Positions 12,241 through 20,724 of a stretch of DNA of 64,000 nt are shown here, piece after piece. The DNA lies in the NCBI RefSeq assembly GCF_023156535.1, contig NZ_JALNMH010000001.1:62001-126000 (forward strand). Direction: 5' to 3'. The notes beneath the pieces were generated by a model. That model saw only the letters and a list, made by a program, of their open reading frames with translations, was not told where the DNA came from and made no database searches. Position 1 is the stretch's first letter. Each line of letters begins with the position of its first letter. This DNA comes from Pseudomarimonas salicorniae (lineage in GTDB: Bacteria; Pseudomonadota; Gammaproteobacteria; Xanthomonadales; Xanthomonadaceae). Both the position numbers and the translations under genes were made by a program.

Positions 12241-13565
12241 CAGCGATCGATCCCCAGGCGCTCCATCCGCCGGTACAGGGCCTGCCGGCTGAGGCCCAGC
12301 GCCGCGGCGGCCTGGGCGACCACGCCGCCAGCCGCCGCCAGGGCCGCCTCGATGCCATCGCGATCGGGCTCTTCATCCGCGCGCGGAGCGGGCGCGGCCT
12401 CCAGGCCAAGCGCGGCGGGATCCAGCTCGTCGCCCTCGGAGAGCAGGCAGCCGCGGGTGATCGCGTTCTTCAGTTCGCGCACGTTGCCCGGCCAGGGATG
12501 CGCTTTCAGCGCGCGGCGAGCCGCCTCGCCCAGACGCTTGCCGCCGGAGAGGAAGGACTCGGCCAGCGGCAGGATGTCGAGTGGCCGCTCGGCCAGGGGC
12601 GGCAGGGCGAGGTTGATCACGTTGAGCCGGTAATAGAGGTCCTCGCGAAAGCTTCCGGCGCGGATCATCGCCGCCAGGTCGGCATTGGTCGCGCTGATCA
12701 CCCGCACCTTGACCTCACGCTCCCGGTTGCTGCCGAGGCGCTCGAAGCGGCCGGTCTCCAGCACGCGCAGCAGCTTCATCTGCCCGGCCGGCGGCAGGTT
12801 GCCGATCTCATCAAGGAACAGGGTGCCGCCATCAGCGGCCTCGAACTTGCCCTCGCGGGCGCGACTGGCGCCGGTGTAGGCCCCGGCCTCGGCGCCGAAC
12901 AGCTCGGCCTCGATCAGCTCACCGGGAATCGCCCCGCAGTTGAGGGTAACGAAAGGCCCGTCGCGCACCGCCGAATTGGCCTGGATGATCGCCGCGATGC
13001 GCTCCTTGCCGGCGCCGTTGGGGCCGGTGATCAACACCGGCACGTCGCTGCGCGCGACCTGGACGGCCAGGCCGACCAGGCGCTCCGTGGCCGGATCGGC
13101 AAAGACCAGGCCGCGCAGGTCGGCACCGCGCAGGCGTTCGCGCTCCTGCCGGCTGCCGCGCTGGTGGGCGCGCAGCTGCTGGCGCGTCTCGGCCAGCTCC
13201 AGCAGGTTGCGCACGCTGGCCAGCAGCTTGGCATCGTCCCAGGGCTTGGGCAGGTAGTCGGCCGCGCCCTGCTTGACCAGACGCACTGCGGCATCGAGAT
13301 GGGTCCAGGCGGTGAGCAGGATCACCGGCAGGTCCGGCAGACGCTCGCGGATGGCGGCAAAGAGCTGCTCGCCCTCCTCGCCCGACGTCGTGTCGCGGGC
13401 GAAGTTCATATCCTGGATGACCAGGTCGACGCCCCCTTGATCGAGCCGCGCCAGTCCCGCCTCGGGTGTCGAGGCCTCCACGCAGTGGATGTCCTCAAGC
13501 TCGAGCAATACCGACAGAGCGGTCAGCACGGCTGGGTTGTCGTCGATGAGGAGGACGGTGGGCAT
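12240..13565 (-). CDS. NtrC-family sigma54-dependent response regulator
   Basis: Three domains: receiver (VLLIDDNPAVL; phospho-Asp in VIQDMNFARD; Lys in YLPKPWDD), AAA+ activator and Fis-type HTH (AAAALGLSRQALYRRMERLG). The Walker A is GPNGAGKERIA instead of the common GESGTGKE, and the sigma54-contact loop is GAYTGA instead of GAFTGA; Walker B is GGTLFLDEIG. The insert DMNFARDTTSGEEGE in the receiver marks a subfamily often linked to FtsX/MacB-type transporters. I prefer the ATG at 13565 (MPTVLLIDD); a TTG at 13571 is possible. Neither has a clear Shine-Dalgarno, and the sequence from 13574 upward is one arm of a perfect inverted repeat. The likely target is the sigma54 promoter before the adaptor gene. 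Confidence 0.93.
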   Translation of the reverse strand: MPTVLLIDDNPAVLTALSVLLELEDIHCVEASTPEAGLARLDQGGVDLVIQDMNFARDTTSGEEGEQLFAAIRERLPDLPVILLTAWTHLDAAVRLVKQGAADYLPKPWDDAKLLASVRNLLELAETRQQLRAHQRGSRQERERLRGADLRGLVFADPATERLVGLAVQVARSDVPVLITGPNGAGKERIAAIIQANSAVRDGPFVTLNCGAIPGELIEAELFGAEAGAYTGASRAREGKFEAADGGTLFLDEIGNLPPAGQMKLLRVLETGRFERLGSNREREVKVRVISATNADLAAMIRAGSFREDLYYRLNVINLALPPLAERPLDILPLAESFLSGGKRLGEAARRALKAHPWPGNVRELKNAITRGCLLSEGDELDPAALGLEAAPAPRADEEPDRDGIEAALAAAGGVVAQAAAALGLSRQALYRRMERLGIDR

Positions 13566-13573
13566 GTTCAAGC

Positions 13574-13774
13574 CGTGATTGGTGATTCGTGATTGGTGAT
13601 TCGTTGGGGCATTTCGCGACCGGAACCGGACGGCGCCCCCCCTCTTCGCAGGAAAGAATAGTGACGGATCGCCACAGTTGAATCATCCATTGATTGCACC
13701 AGCTATCCGGACCGGCTAACGCGCCCCGGAAGGCCCATCTCTTGCGAATCACCAATCACGAATCACCAATCACG
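13574..13774. repeat. perfect 30-bp inverted repeat made of GTGATTS heptads
   Basis: The left arm, 13574-13603, consists of four heptads alternating GTGATTG and GTGATTC. The right arm, 13745-13774, is its exact reverse complement with no mismatch over 30 bases. The 141-base centre has no long ORF. The element fills most of the 213-base gap between the last ABC permease and the sigma54 regulator. Its left arm ends nine bases before the regulator's ATG, so a stem in the mRNA would sit at the ribosome-binding region. Related arrays occur in the atp operon. Confidence 0.95.
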
Positions 13775-13784
13775 CACGCACCGC

Positions 13785-15017
13785 TCAAGCGGTGCGTGTA
13801 GCCACTGCAGGCGGCACCGCGGCGGCGCGGATGGCCGGCGAAAGCACCGAGCCGAGACCCAGTATCCACATGAAGACCATCCCGCCCACCAGGTATTCGA
13901 CCGGCATGCGCGGCAGGGACAGCTCGCGGACCAGCAGGTCGTTCAGCAGCAGAGCCAGAAGCAGGCCAGCGAGCACGCCGGCGCTGCTGATCAGGAGGTT
14001 CTCGACCAGGAAGTAGCGCAGGATGTCGACCCGCCGCGCGCCCAACGCCCGGCGCACGCCGATCTGCTTGCGCCGCTGGTTCACCCACAGCGAGGACATG
14101 CCGACGATGCCGCTCGCGGTGATCAGCAGCAGGAACGCGGTGACACCGATCAGCAGGCCGGCCATCAGACGCTCCCCGGCGTAACGCCGGTCGCGGACCT
14201 GATCCATGGTCCGGGTGAAGCGCAGGACGCGGTCGCTGCGCAGGGCAAGCAGGGTCTTCTCGGCCTCGCGCATGACCGCCGCCCGCTGACCCGGCTCGGT
14301 GCGCACGATGTACTGGCTGTAGTCATCGAGATAGCGCCGCGGCAGGAGCATCGACGACTCCGCGCGGAGCGGGTTGACCGGTGCCCACGGGGTCTGTAGC
14401 TGCTCGATGACCCCGACCACGGTGATCGGAGTCGCCTCCGGTCCGTTGCCGTTGTAGAACTGGCGGCCAGCGTAGCGACTCTCCTCCGGCCACAGCTGCT
14501 CAGCCAGGGCACGGGTGATGAGCGCATGGTGCAGGGGCGGCGCCTCCTTCTCCGGATCGTGCACGGTGATTTCCTCAGGCAGGAAGTCGCGACCCTCCAC
14601 CAGCTTCAGGCCGAACGCGTCGATCAGCGAGTCTCCGGACATGTACTGGGCGGACTGGATGTCCGTGGGCTGGTTGGCGGTCGGGTCGGTGTTGATCCCG
14701 CCGGTATTCCAGCCGCTGCGGCCCAGCGGCACCTGGTTGGTCCAGGCAGCGGCCGCCACACCGGGAATGCCTCGCAGGGCTTCGAGGTCGCGGCGCTGCA
14801 TCGACTCGATGTCCCCGATCGGACGCGCGGCGGAAAAGGCCATCACGAAACTGTTGGACTCGTCGGCACCGCTCGGGCGGCTTGAGGTCGCGAGACGATC
14901 CTTGATGATGTAGACCGCGTTGCAGACGATGGCCAGGGTCAGCGCCACCTGGGCGGCGATCAGCAGCGGCGCGGTCTTTGAGCGCAGCAGGGTGGACAGG
15001 ATGGGACGGATTTCCAT
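13785..15017 (-). CDS. MacB/FtsX-type ABC transporter permease (second)
   Basis: A 410-residue membrane subunit: one N-terminal helix (PLLIAAQVALTLAIVCNAVY), a large periplasmic MacB-PCD-like domain of about 230 residues, then three helices of the FtsX domain, including LLIGVTAFLLLITASGIVGM and LISSAGVLAGLLLALLL. The cytoplasmic turn VNQRRKQIGVRRALGARRVDI is the usual coupling segment to the ATPase. It ends 220 bases before the regulator. It probably pairs with the permease at 15036 as a heterodimer. The substrate cannot be read from sequence. Confidence 0.92.
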   Translation of the reverse strand: MEIRPILSTLLRSKTAPLLIAAQVALTLAIVCNAVYIIKDRLATSSRPSGADESNSFVMAFSAARPIGDIESMQRRDLEALRGIPGVAAAAWTNQVPLGRSGWNTGGINTDPTANQPTDIQSAQYMSGDSLIDAFGLKLVEGRDFLPEEITVHDPEKEAPPLHHALITRALAEQLWPEESRYAGRQFYNGNGPEATPITVVGVIEQLQTPWAPVNPLRAESSMLLPRRYLDDYSQYIVRTEPGQRAAVMREAEKTLLALRSDRVLRFTRTMDQVRDRRYAGERLMAGLLIGVTAFLLLITASGIVGMSSLWVNQRRKQIGVRRALGARRVDILRYFLVENLLISSAGVLAGLLLALLLNDLLVRELSLPRMPVEYLVGGMVFMWILGLGSVLSPAIRAAAVPPAVATRTA

Positions 15018-15035
15018 GTGGGTCTCCTGGTTCGC

Positions 15036-16349
15036 CTACTGGCTCTTGAGCTGGATGGCAGGGCGCACCTGGCAGGCGCGCCAGCTGGGAAGCAGGCCCG
15101 CCACCATGGCGGCGCCCAGCGAGATCAGCAGCGCCGCGCTGAACATCCCCGTGTCGAGGCGAGCCACCAGGTCAAGCGAGGGATCGTGGCGGCGGATGAA
15201 GGCCAGGGCGCCAAAGGTCAGCAGCACGCCGACCGCGGCGCCGACCCCGCCGATCACCAGGGCCTCGACCACGTACTGCCTGAAGATGTCGATGCGGGCG
15301 GCGCCCAGCGCCCGGCGTACGCCGATCTCGGCGGGACGGGCACTGAATTTGGCCAGCAGCAGGCTCACGGTGTTCACCAGACATACGAGGAGAAATCCGA
15401 GTGAAAGCCACACCGCGGTGCGGGCGTCGTCCGCGACGACGCGGTTGAACACCATCCACTCGGGCACGTCGAAGAGGCGGTTGTTGAGCTCGCGTGGGAA
15501 GCGGCCCAGTGCCTTCTGTTCGCGGACATAGTTGTCGAGGTACTCACGGTAGGCGGCGCGCTCGGACTCGCCGCCCACCTCGACCCAGTACTGGATCATC
15601 TGGCACTCCGACTTCAGCAGGCCGGCAAGGCCCGGCTCCGGGGGCGCCGAGCTGCAGCTGACGTTGCCATTGAATCCGAAGTTGAGGGCAATCGCGGTTC
15701 GGATCGGCAGGAAGACCTCTTCGCTGGTCTCGAAGCGATTACCGGCAACCAGCCGGTAGTACTTGGGCAGAGGCGCCCAGTCATCCAGCACGCCGATCAC
15801 CCGGAAGTCGACGCCGTTGAGGGTGAGGGTCTTGCCCATCGCCTCCGCCGGCGTGCCGTGCAGGCGCTCGGCGAGCGACCGCGCGATCACCGCGACCCGG
15901 GCCCCGTCGCGCTCCTGTTCAGCACTCCAGGTCGCCCCTTCCAGCCAGGGCACATCGAACATGGCGAAGAAGTCGCGGCCGGTGGCGATGCCTTCGGCAA
16001 AGAAGGGCGGCAGGTCAGGTCGGCCGCTGTCGACCGAGGGGTTGGTGCCCCAGATCGGCACCTGGCGCAGGCCGCGGGCGGCGGTCCACAGCGCCTCGGC
16101 GTCCATCCAGGTCAGCTGGTTGGGCGGATCGTCGCCGGACGGACCGCTGTCGACCGGCTCGTTGTCCATCAGCGGGACCAGCAACAGGCCATCCTTGTGC
16201 GGGATCGGGTTGCCGGACATCCCGGTCAGGATGGTGAGGGTGGTGACGCTGGCTGCCACGCCGGCGGCGAGGGTCATGACCATCAGGGTGGTCAGTACCG
16301 GCGCGCGGCGCAGGCTGAGGAATCCGAGGCGGAGGTAATAGGTCCACAT
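15036..16349 (-). CDS. MacB/FtsX-type ABC transporter permease (first)
   Basis: A 437-residue paralogue of the neighbour, with the same layout: N-terminal helix (LMVMTLAAGVAASVTTLTIL), periplasmic domain, and C-terminal FtsX helices, with the coupling segment FSARPAEIGVRRALGAARIDI. The periplasmic domain is longer than in the partner and contains three cysteines. It starts five bases after the ATPase stop, so the genes are co-transcribed. These type VII ABC systems work mechanically on periplasmic or outer-membrane partners rather than moving substrate through the inner membrane. Confidence 0.92.
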   Translation of the reverse strand: MWTYYLRLGFLSLRRAPVLTTLMVMTLAAGVAASVTTLTILTGMSGNPIPHKDGLLLVPLMDNEPVDSGPSGDDPPNQLTWMDAEALWTAARGLRQVPIWGTNPSVDSGRPDLPPFFAEGIATGRDFFAMFDVPWLEGATWSAEQERDGARVAVIARSLAERLHGTPAEAMGKTLTLNGVDFRVIGVLDDWAPLPKYYRLVAGNRFETSEEVFLPIRTAIALNFGFNGNVSCSSAPPEPGLAGLLKSECQMIQYWVEVGGESERAAYREYLDNYVREQKALGRFPRELNNRLFDVPEWMVFNRVVADDARTAVWLSLGFLLVCLVNTVSLLLAKFSARPAEIGVRRALGAARIDIFRQYVVEALVIGGVGAAVGVLLTFGALAFIRRHDPSLDLVARLDTGMFSAALLISLGAAMVAGLLPSWRACQVRPAIQLKSQ

Positions 16350-16354
16350 GACGG

Positions 16355-17074
16355 CTACTCCACCACCACGCCGTCGGCCACCGCCGCCAGCGAAACGCGG
16401 GTTTCCTGCAGCAGGTCGGTGACCTGGCCGTCGACGATATGGACATTGCGCTGGGCCCGCGCTGCAAGCTCAGGGTCGTGGGTGACCATGATCACCGTGG
16501 TGCCCTCGGCATTGATCTCCTCCAGAAGTTCCATCACTCCCCGCGCCATCTGCGAGTCGAGATTGCCGGTGGGCTCGTCGGCCAGCAGCAGGCGCGGCGT
16601 ACCGGCCAGGGCGCGGGCGATGGCTACACGCTGCTGCTGGCCGCCGGACAGCTCGGCGGGGTGGTGCTTCATCCTCGAGGCCAGGCCGACGCGCTCCAGG
16701 GCGTGCTCGATGCGGCGGCGGCGCTCGGCAGCGGGGAACCCGCGATAGCGCAGCGGCACGTCGACGTTGTCGAACAGGTCCAGATCGGGGATCAGGTTGA
16801 AACCCTGGAAGATGAATCCGATCTTCTCGTTGCGCAGTCGCGAGCGGCCGTTGTCGTTCAAGCCGCGGACGTCGACGCCATCCAGGAAGAACTCGCCGCC
16901 GCTGAACTCCTCGAGCAGGCCAGCGATGTTCAGGAAGGTCGTCTTGCCAGAACCCGAGGGCCCGGTGACGGCGACGAACTCGCCCTCCTTCACCTCGATG
17001 TCGAATCCACGCAGGGCATGGGTCTCGATCAGGTGGGTGCGATAGACCTTGCTCAGGTTGTTCATGCGCAACAT
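16355..17074 (-). CDS. ABC transporter ATP-binding protein (LolD/MacB type)
   Basis: A 239-residue ATPase with Walker A GPSGSGKTTFLNIAG, Q-loop FIFQGFNLIPDLDLFDNV, signature LSGGQQQRVAIARAL, Walker B LLLADEPTGNLDS and H-loop VTHDPELA. It powers the two FtsX-like permeases encoded downstream. An AAGGAGAT Shine-Dalgarno precedes the ATG. A 152-base gap separates it from the adaptor gene. Confidence 0.96.
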   Translation of the reverse strand: MLRMNNLSKVYRTHLIETHALRGFDIEVKEGEFVAVTGPSGSGKTTFLNIAGLLEEFSGGEFFLDGVDVRGLNDNGRSRLRNEKIGFIFQGFNLIPDLDLFDNVDVPLRYRGFPAAERRRRIEHALERVGLASRMKHHPAELSGGQQQRVAIARALAGTPRLLLADEPTGNLDSQMARGVMELLEEINAEGTTVIMVTHDPELAARAQRNVHIVDGQVTDLLQETRVSLAAVADGVVVE

Positions 17075-17226
17075 GCGGATCTCCTTTGGGTTGCCCGTTC
17101 TTTCGGGGGCTGACGCATGGGTTTGATGACCGGGGTCGGGCAGGCAGCTTGTCGCCTGGCGGGCCGCTGGAGGCGACCTCCTGCCGATCGGAACGGAACT
17201 CTGGACGCGTTCAGGGCTGGACCTGA

Positions 17227-18492
17227 CTAAGGCGTAAGGGTGATGCGGTCGGAGGAGGCGAACTGGTCGGTACCGGAGATAACGATGCGGTCACCGGCCT
17301 GCAGTCCCTCGACGATCTCGACCGCATCGATGCTGGTGGCGCCGATGCGGATCGGCACGCGTTCAGCGCTGTCCTCGACGACGCGGTAGGCAAATCGGCC
17401 GCCTTCGGCGTCGAGGAAGGGGCCACGGGCCACGGTCAGCACGGCCTCCCGGCGCTCGAACAGAATCCTGCCGGTGACCCGCTGGTTCTGCCGCAGCCCG
17501 GCCGGTGCAGCCTCCGCGAAGCGGATCCGCGCCAGGACCTGGCTGCCGACCACTTCGGGAGAGATCGCCGAGATGGTGCCAGCGCTGTGCGCGCCGGCCA
17601 CACGCAGCTCAACCGGCATGCCGATGGCGAGCTCGTCGGCATAGCTCTCGGGCACCTCGGCCTCGATCTCGAGGTGACTGAGGTCAACCACGGTCAGCAG
17701 GGGGGTGTTGGCCATCACCGCCGCGCGGTCGGCCACTGCCAGGGTGCCGATCACTCCATCGACCGGGGCACGCACGCGCAGCTGCTCGACTCGACGACCC
17801 AGCTCGGCGACAAGCAGACGCTGTTGCTCGAGGGCCTGCTGACGGGTACGCAGGTCGAAATCCACCGAGCGGGCCTCCAGCTCGGCATCGGCCTGGGCGT
17901 GACGGCTCAGGATCTCGGCGCTCTCGACGGCATCCTGATAGCGCAGCCAGTCGACTTCAGACAGCGCGCCCCGCTCATAGGCCCGTTCGCTGCGTTCGGC
18001 TTCCCGACGCGCTGCGGTAAGGGCAAGCGCCTGCTCATCGGCGGTGCGCTGGGCCAGCAGTTTCTGCTTGGCGGCGAGGATCTTCTGCCGCTCGACCTCG
18101 ACGTCGAGCTGCTGCAGGCGACTGGACTCCTGATCGAACTGGCTGTTCAGCTCGGGCGAATCGATCACCGCGAGCACCTGACCCTCATCCACCGCCTCGC
18201 CTGCCGCCACGCGCAGGCTGACCGTGCCGGAATAGCTGGCGAACAGGGTCGGACTGTTGGCCGCCACCACCCGGCCATTGACCATCACGTCACGGACCAG
18301 GTCTCCGCGCTGCACGGTGGCGAAGCGCAGCCGCTCACTGCTGACCGCACCGGCGCTGCCAAACCAGCTGCCCACCGCGTAGACGCCGAGTCCCAGCAGG
18401 GCGGCCGCGGCCAGCCACCAGCGTAGTCGGCCGCGCTCAGGCGAAGCTGCGGCGGATATCGGGCGGTCCTGGGCGGAAGTGTCGCGGATCAT
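17227..18492 (-). CDS. HlyD/MacA-type periplasmic adaptor protein
   Basis: Membrane-fusion protein linking the inner-membrane ABC unit to an outer-membrane partner. One N-terminal helix (WWLAAAALLGLGVYAVGSWF), then a lipoyl half (GEAVDEGQVLAVIDSPELN), a long coiled-coil hairpin with heavy Arg/Glu/Gln content, the second lipoyl half (RAPVDGVIGTLAV) and beta-barrel domains. I start at the ATG at 18492 (MIRDTSAQ), because the upstream in-frame ATG at 18534 lies inside a sigma54 promoter whose predicted start point, near 18515, is downstream of that codon. No dedicated outer-membrane factor gene is nearby. Confidence 0.92.
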   Translation of the reverse strand: MIRDTSAQDRPISAAASPERGRLRWWLAAAALLGLGVYAVGSWFGSAGAVSSERLRFATVQRGDLVRDVMVNGRVVAANSPTLFASYSGTVSLRVAAGEAVDEGQVLAVIDSPELNSQFDQESSRLQQLDVEVERQKILAAKQKLLAQRTADEQALALTAARREAERSERAYERGALSEVDWLRYQDAVESAEILSRHAQADAELEARSVDFDLRTRQQALEQQRLLVAELGRRVEQLRVRAPVDGVIGTLAVADRAAVMANTPLLTVVDLSHLEIEAEVPESYADELAIGMPVELRVAGAHSAGTISAISPEVVGSQVLARIRFAEAAPAGLRQNQRVTGRILFERREAVLTVARGPFLDAEGGRFAYRVVEDSAERVPIRIGATSIDAVEIVEGLQAGDRIVISGTDQFASSDRITLTP

Positions 18493-18525
18493 GGCGGTCC
18501 GGGAGAACGGGTTCGCAGCAGCAAT

Positions 18526-18542
18526 TGCAGGCATCGTGCCAA
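18526..18542 (-). promoter_or_regulatory. sigma54 (RpoN) promoter of the ABC export operon
   Basis: Reading the minus strand from 18542, TTGGCACGATGCCTGCA matches the -24/-12 consensus with GG at 18540-18539 and GC at 18528-18527, exactly ten bases apart. The predicted start is near 18515, leaving a 22-base leader before the ATG at 18492. The operon's own NtrC-type regulator is the obvious activator. Confidence 0.85.
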
Positions 18543-18600
18543 CGTTCAGACAGACTCCAGAGCTCTGATTTTGCGATTCTTTTTCTGTTCTGGGTCGCGA

Positions 18601-18639
18601 CGGACGGTCCGGCGGACAGACCAGCGGACGCCCGCGGAC
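18601..18639. promoter_or_regulatory. candidate upstream activator sites (iterated CGGAC)
   Basis: CGGAC occurs at 18601, 18613, 18625 and 18635, spaced 12, 12 and 10 bases. GTCCG-G-CGGAC at 18607-18617 is a short inverted repeat. These lie about 86-125 bases upstream of the predicted sigma54 start, the distance range typical for enhancer binding by NtrC-type proteins. A second, perfect 10-base palindrome CAGAGCTCTG lies at 18558-18567. Confidence 0.4.
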
Positions 18640-18735
18640 GCCGTTGGCAGCCGCATGCGGCGAGTGCTGACTTCAAATCCCGGCGTGCCGGTCGATATGG
18701 TCCACATGGGGGCCGGAAGCCAGCAGGAGGAACCC

Positions 18736-19224
18736 ATGGACAAGGTCATGACCGACAGCGCCACCGCCCTGTGGCAGGGGCTGATCCGCGAAGCCGAGCA
18801 ACGCCGGCACCTGTCTCTCGGCGAGGACCTGGAGGCCTATCTGGTGTTCGCCCTGATGCGCCACCTCGGCGACGGCCAGCTGATCCGGCGGACCATGGCC
18901 GAGGAGTACCTCGAAGCCCACGAGCGCCCCCTGCGTCCTGACCGCCTTCGCGACGTGGGCGATCGCTGCCTGCTGATCGCCGGCCTGTTTCCGCGTCTGG
19001 CCCAACGCCGGCGGGTCAATACCGACTACTACATCGACCTGGGTCGCGGCGCTTACACCGGGGTCGCCCTGCGCGCGCCACACATCGAGCGCTCGCTGTT
19101 CGATCGCCTCTGCGAGGCCTTTTGCTCCCTGGTCGCCGTGCTCCAGGCGATCCGCCCCGAGGCCGCCCTGGAGCCGCTACCGGTGACGGACCAGCGCCTC
19201 GTGCGGCGGCGCGGGCTGCATTGA
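18736..19224 (+). CDS. conserved-type hypothetical protein, 162 aa
   Basis: Predicted soluble alpha-helical protein opening MDKVMTDSATALWQGLI. I start at 18736 because AGGAGG lies just upstream (18724-18730); the frame is open further upstream but overlaps the sigma54 promoter region. Visible features are an N-terminal helix rich in Glu/Arg, DLEAYLVFALMRHLGDG and NTDYYIDLGRGAYTG. I recognise no catalytic motif. It is divergent from the ABC export operon and ends before a REP-like element. Confidence 0.75.
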   Translation: MDKVMTDSATALWQGLIREAEQRRHLSLGEDLEAYLVFALMRHLGDGQLIRRTMAEEYLEAHERPLRPDRLRDVGDRCLLIAGLFPRLAQRRRVNTDYYIDLGRGAYTGVALRAPHIERSLFDRLCEAFCSLVAVLQAIRPEAALEPLPVTDQRLVRRRGLH

Positions 19225-19297
19225 GGTCGGAGTCGCAGCGGGCATCTCAGGGCGCGAAGCGGACGTTCGCCACCGCCCCCGATCGGGCGGGCTCTTC

Positions 19298-19503
19298 GTA
19301 GGAGCGGACATGGCCGCGACCGCGGAGATTCGCTCTGGCCGCGGTCTGTGGTGAATACGCCACGCCGCGGTCGCGCCCATGTGCGCTCCTACAGTCGGGC
19401 TTCGTTGGGCGTCGGCGAAGCCCCATAGGGTGCGTCCTGGACGCACCGATACGGGCGTTCGGACGCTACGCCCGGTGCGGCCAGCCGCACCCTATGAATG
19501 TCT
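19298..19503. repeat. REP-like two-palindrome element, copy A
   Basis: About 206 bases, nearly identical to 37626-37829. Part 1 begins GTAGGAGCG and closes with GCGCTCCTACA, with GCCGCGACCG and CGGTCGCGCC between, forming a long stem. Part 2 begins CATAGGGTGCG and ends GCCGCACCCTATG. It lies between the ends of two convergent genes, 23 bases from the metB stop. The GTAG/GGAG leader before a palindrome is typical of REPs moved by REP-associated tyrosine transposases; no such gene is in the window. Confidence 0.85.
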
Positions 19504-19525
19504 GCTTCCCGCCCCTACCCGCCGG

Positions 19526-20710
19526 TCAGGCCGCCACCGCGGTGCCGTGCTCGACCCGGGCCGCACGGCGCAGGGCGGCGCGCAAGTCGTCGACCAGGTC
19601 CTCGACCGCCTCGATGCCGACCGACAGGCGCAGCAGGCCATCGGAGATGCCGGCCTTGGCGCGGACCTCGGGGGTCATCGCCGCATGGGTCATCGAGGCG
19701 GGATGGGCGACCAGGCTCTCGACGCCGCCGAGTGACTCGGCAAGGGTGAAGCAGCGCAGGCCGTCGAGGAAGGCCTTGACCGCCGGCACACCGCCAGCCA
19801 GCTCGAAGCTGAGCATGGCGCCGAAGCCCTTCTGCTGGCGCGCGGCAAGGGCGTGGCCGGGGTGCGAGGTCAGGCCGGGGAAGTAGACCCTGGCGACGCC
19901 GGCTTCGGCGTCGAGCAACTCGGCGATGGCCAGCGCATTTTCCTGGTGCACCCGCAGTCGGGCCTCCAGCGTGCGCAGGCCGCGCAGGGTCAGGAAGCTG
20001 TCGAACGGGCTGCCGGTGAGGCCCAGGCAGTTCGCCCACCAGACCAGCTGCTGGTGCAGCTCCGCGGTTGCGGCAACCACGGCGCCGCCGACCACGTCGC
20101 TGTGGCCATTGATGTACTTGGTGGTCGAATGCAGGACAAGGTCCGCGCCAAAGGCCAGCGGCGTCTGCAGGGCCGGCGAGAGGAAGGTGTTGTCGACCAG
20201 GGCCAGGGCGCCGGCGGCATGCGCGGCGTCGATCACCGCCTGCAGGTCGGTGATCCTCAGCAGCGGGTTGCTCGGCGTCTCGATCCAGACCAGGCGCGCC
20301 GGCTCGGCGAGGACGCGCCGGACCTCGTCGGCATCGCTGAGGTTGGCCACGACCAGCTCGAACTGGCCCTTGCGTGCCAGCGCATCGAACAGCCGCCAGC
20401 TACCACCGTAGCAGTCGTGCGGCACCACCAGTCGTTCCCCCGGTTTGAGCAGCTGCAGTGCAAGCGTGATCGCGGCCATCCCCGAGGCGGTGACCACGGC
20501 CCCTGCCCCGCCCTCCAGGCTGGCCAGGGCTTCGCCGAGCTGGTCACGGGTGGGATTGCCGCTGCGCGTGTAGTCGTAGGCGCGCTTGCCGCCAAAGCCG
20601 TCGAAGCTGAAGTTGGTAGACAGCACCAGGGGCGGAACCACCGCGCCGTAGGCGGGATCGCGGTCGATGGAGGCGCGCACGGCGCGGGTGGCAGCTTGCA
20701 GCTCGGACAT
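19526..20710 (-). CDS. metB: cystathionine gamma-synthase / O-acylhomoserine (thiol)-lyase
   Basis: PLP enzyme of methionine synthesis that replaces the acyl group of O-acylhomoserine with cysteine or sulfide. The fold-type I signatures are DYTRSGNPTRDQLGEALASL, GSWRLF, the PLP-lysine in LHSTTKYINGHSDVVGG and the C-terminal LAESLGGVESLVAHPASMTH. About 394 residues from the ATG at 20710 (MSELQAATRAVRAS), which has GGAG upstream. It follows metX by 14 bases. Cystathionine gamma-synthase and O-acylhomoserine sulfhydrylase cannot be separated safely by reading alone. Confidence 0.92.
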   Translation of the reverse strand: MSELQAATRAVRASIDRDPAYGAVVPPLVLSTNFSFDGFGGKRAYDYTRSGNPTRDQLGEALASLEGGAGAVVTASGMAAITLALQLLKPGERLVVPHDCYGGSWRLFDALARKGQFELVVANLSDADEVRRVLAEPARLVWIETPSNPLLRITDLQAVIDAAHAAGALALVDNTFLSPALQTPLAFGADLVLHSTTKYINGHSDVVGGAVVAATAELHQQLVWWANCLGLTGSPFDSFLTLRGLRTLEARLRVHQENALAIAELLDAEAGVARVYFPGLTSHPGHALAARQQKGFGAMLSFELAGGVPAVKAFLDGLRCFTLAESLGGVESLVAHPASMTHAAMTPEVRAKAGISDGLLRLSVGIEAVEDLVDDLRAALRRAARVEHGTAVAA

Positions 20711-20724
20711 GGTGGCGTCTCCGT

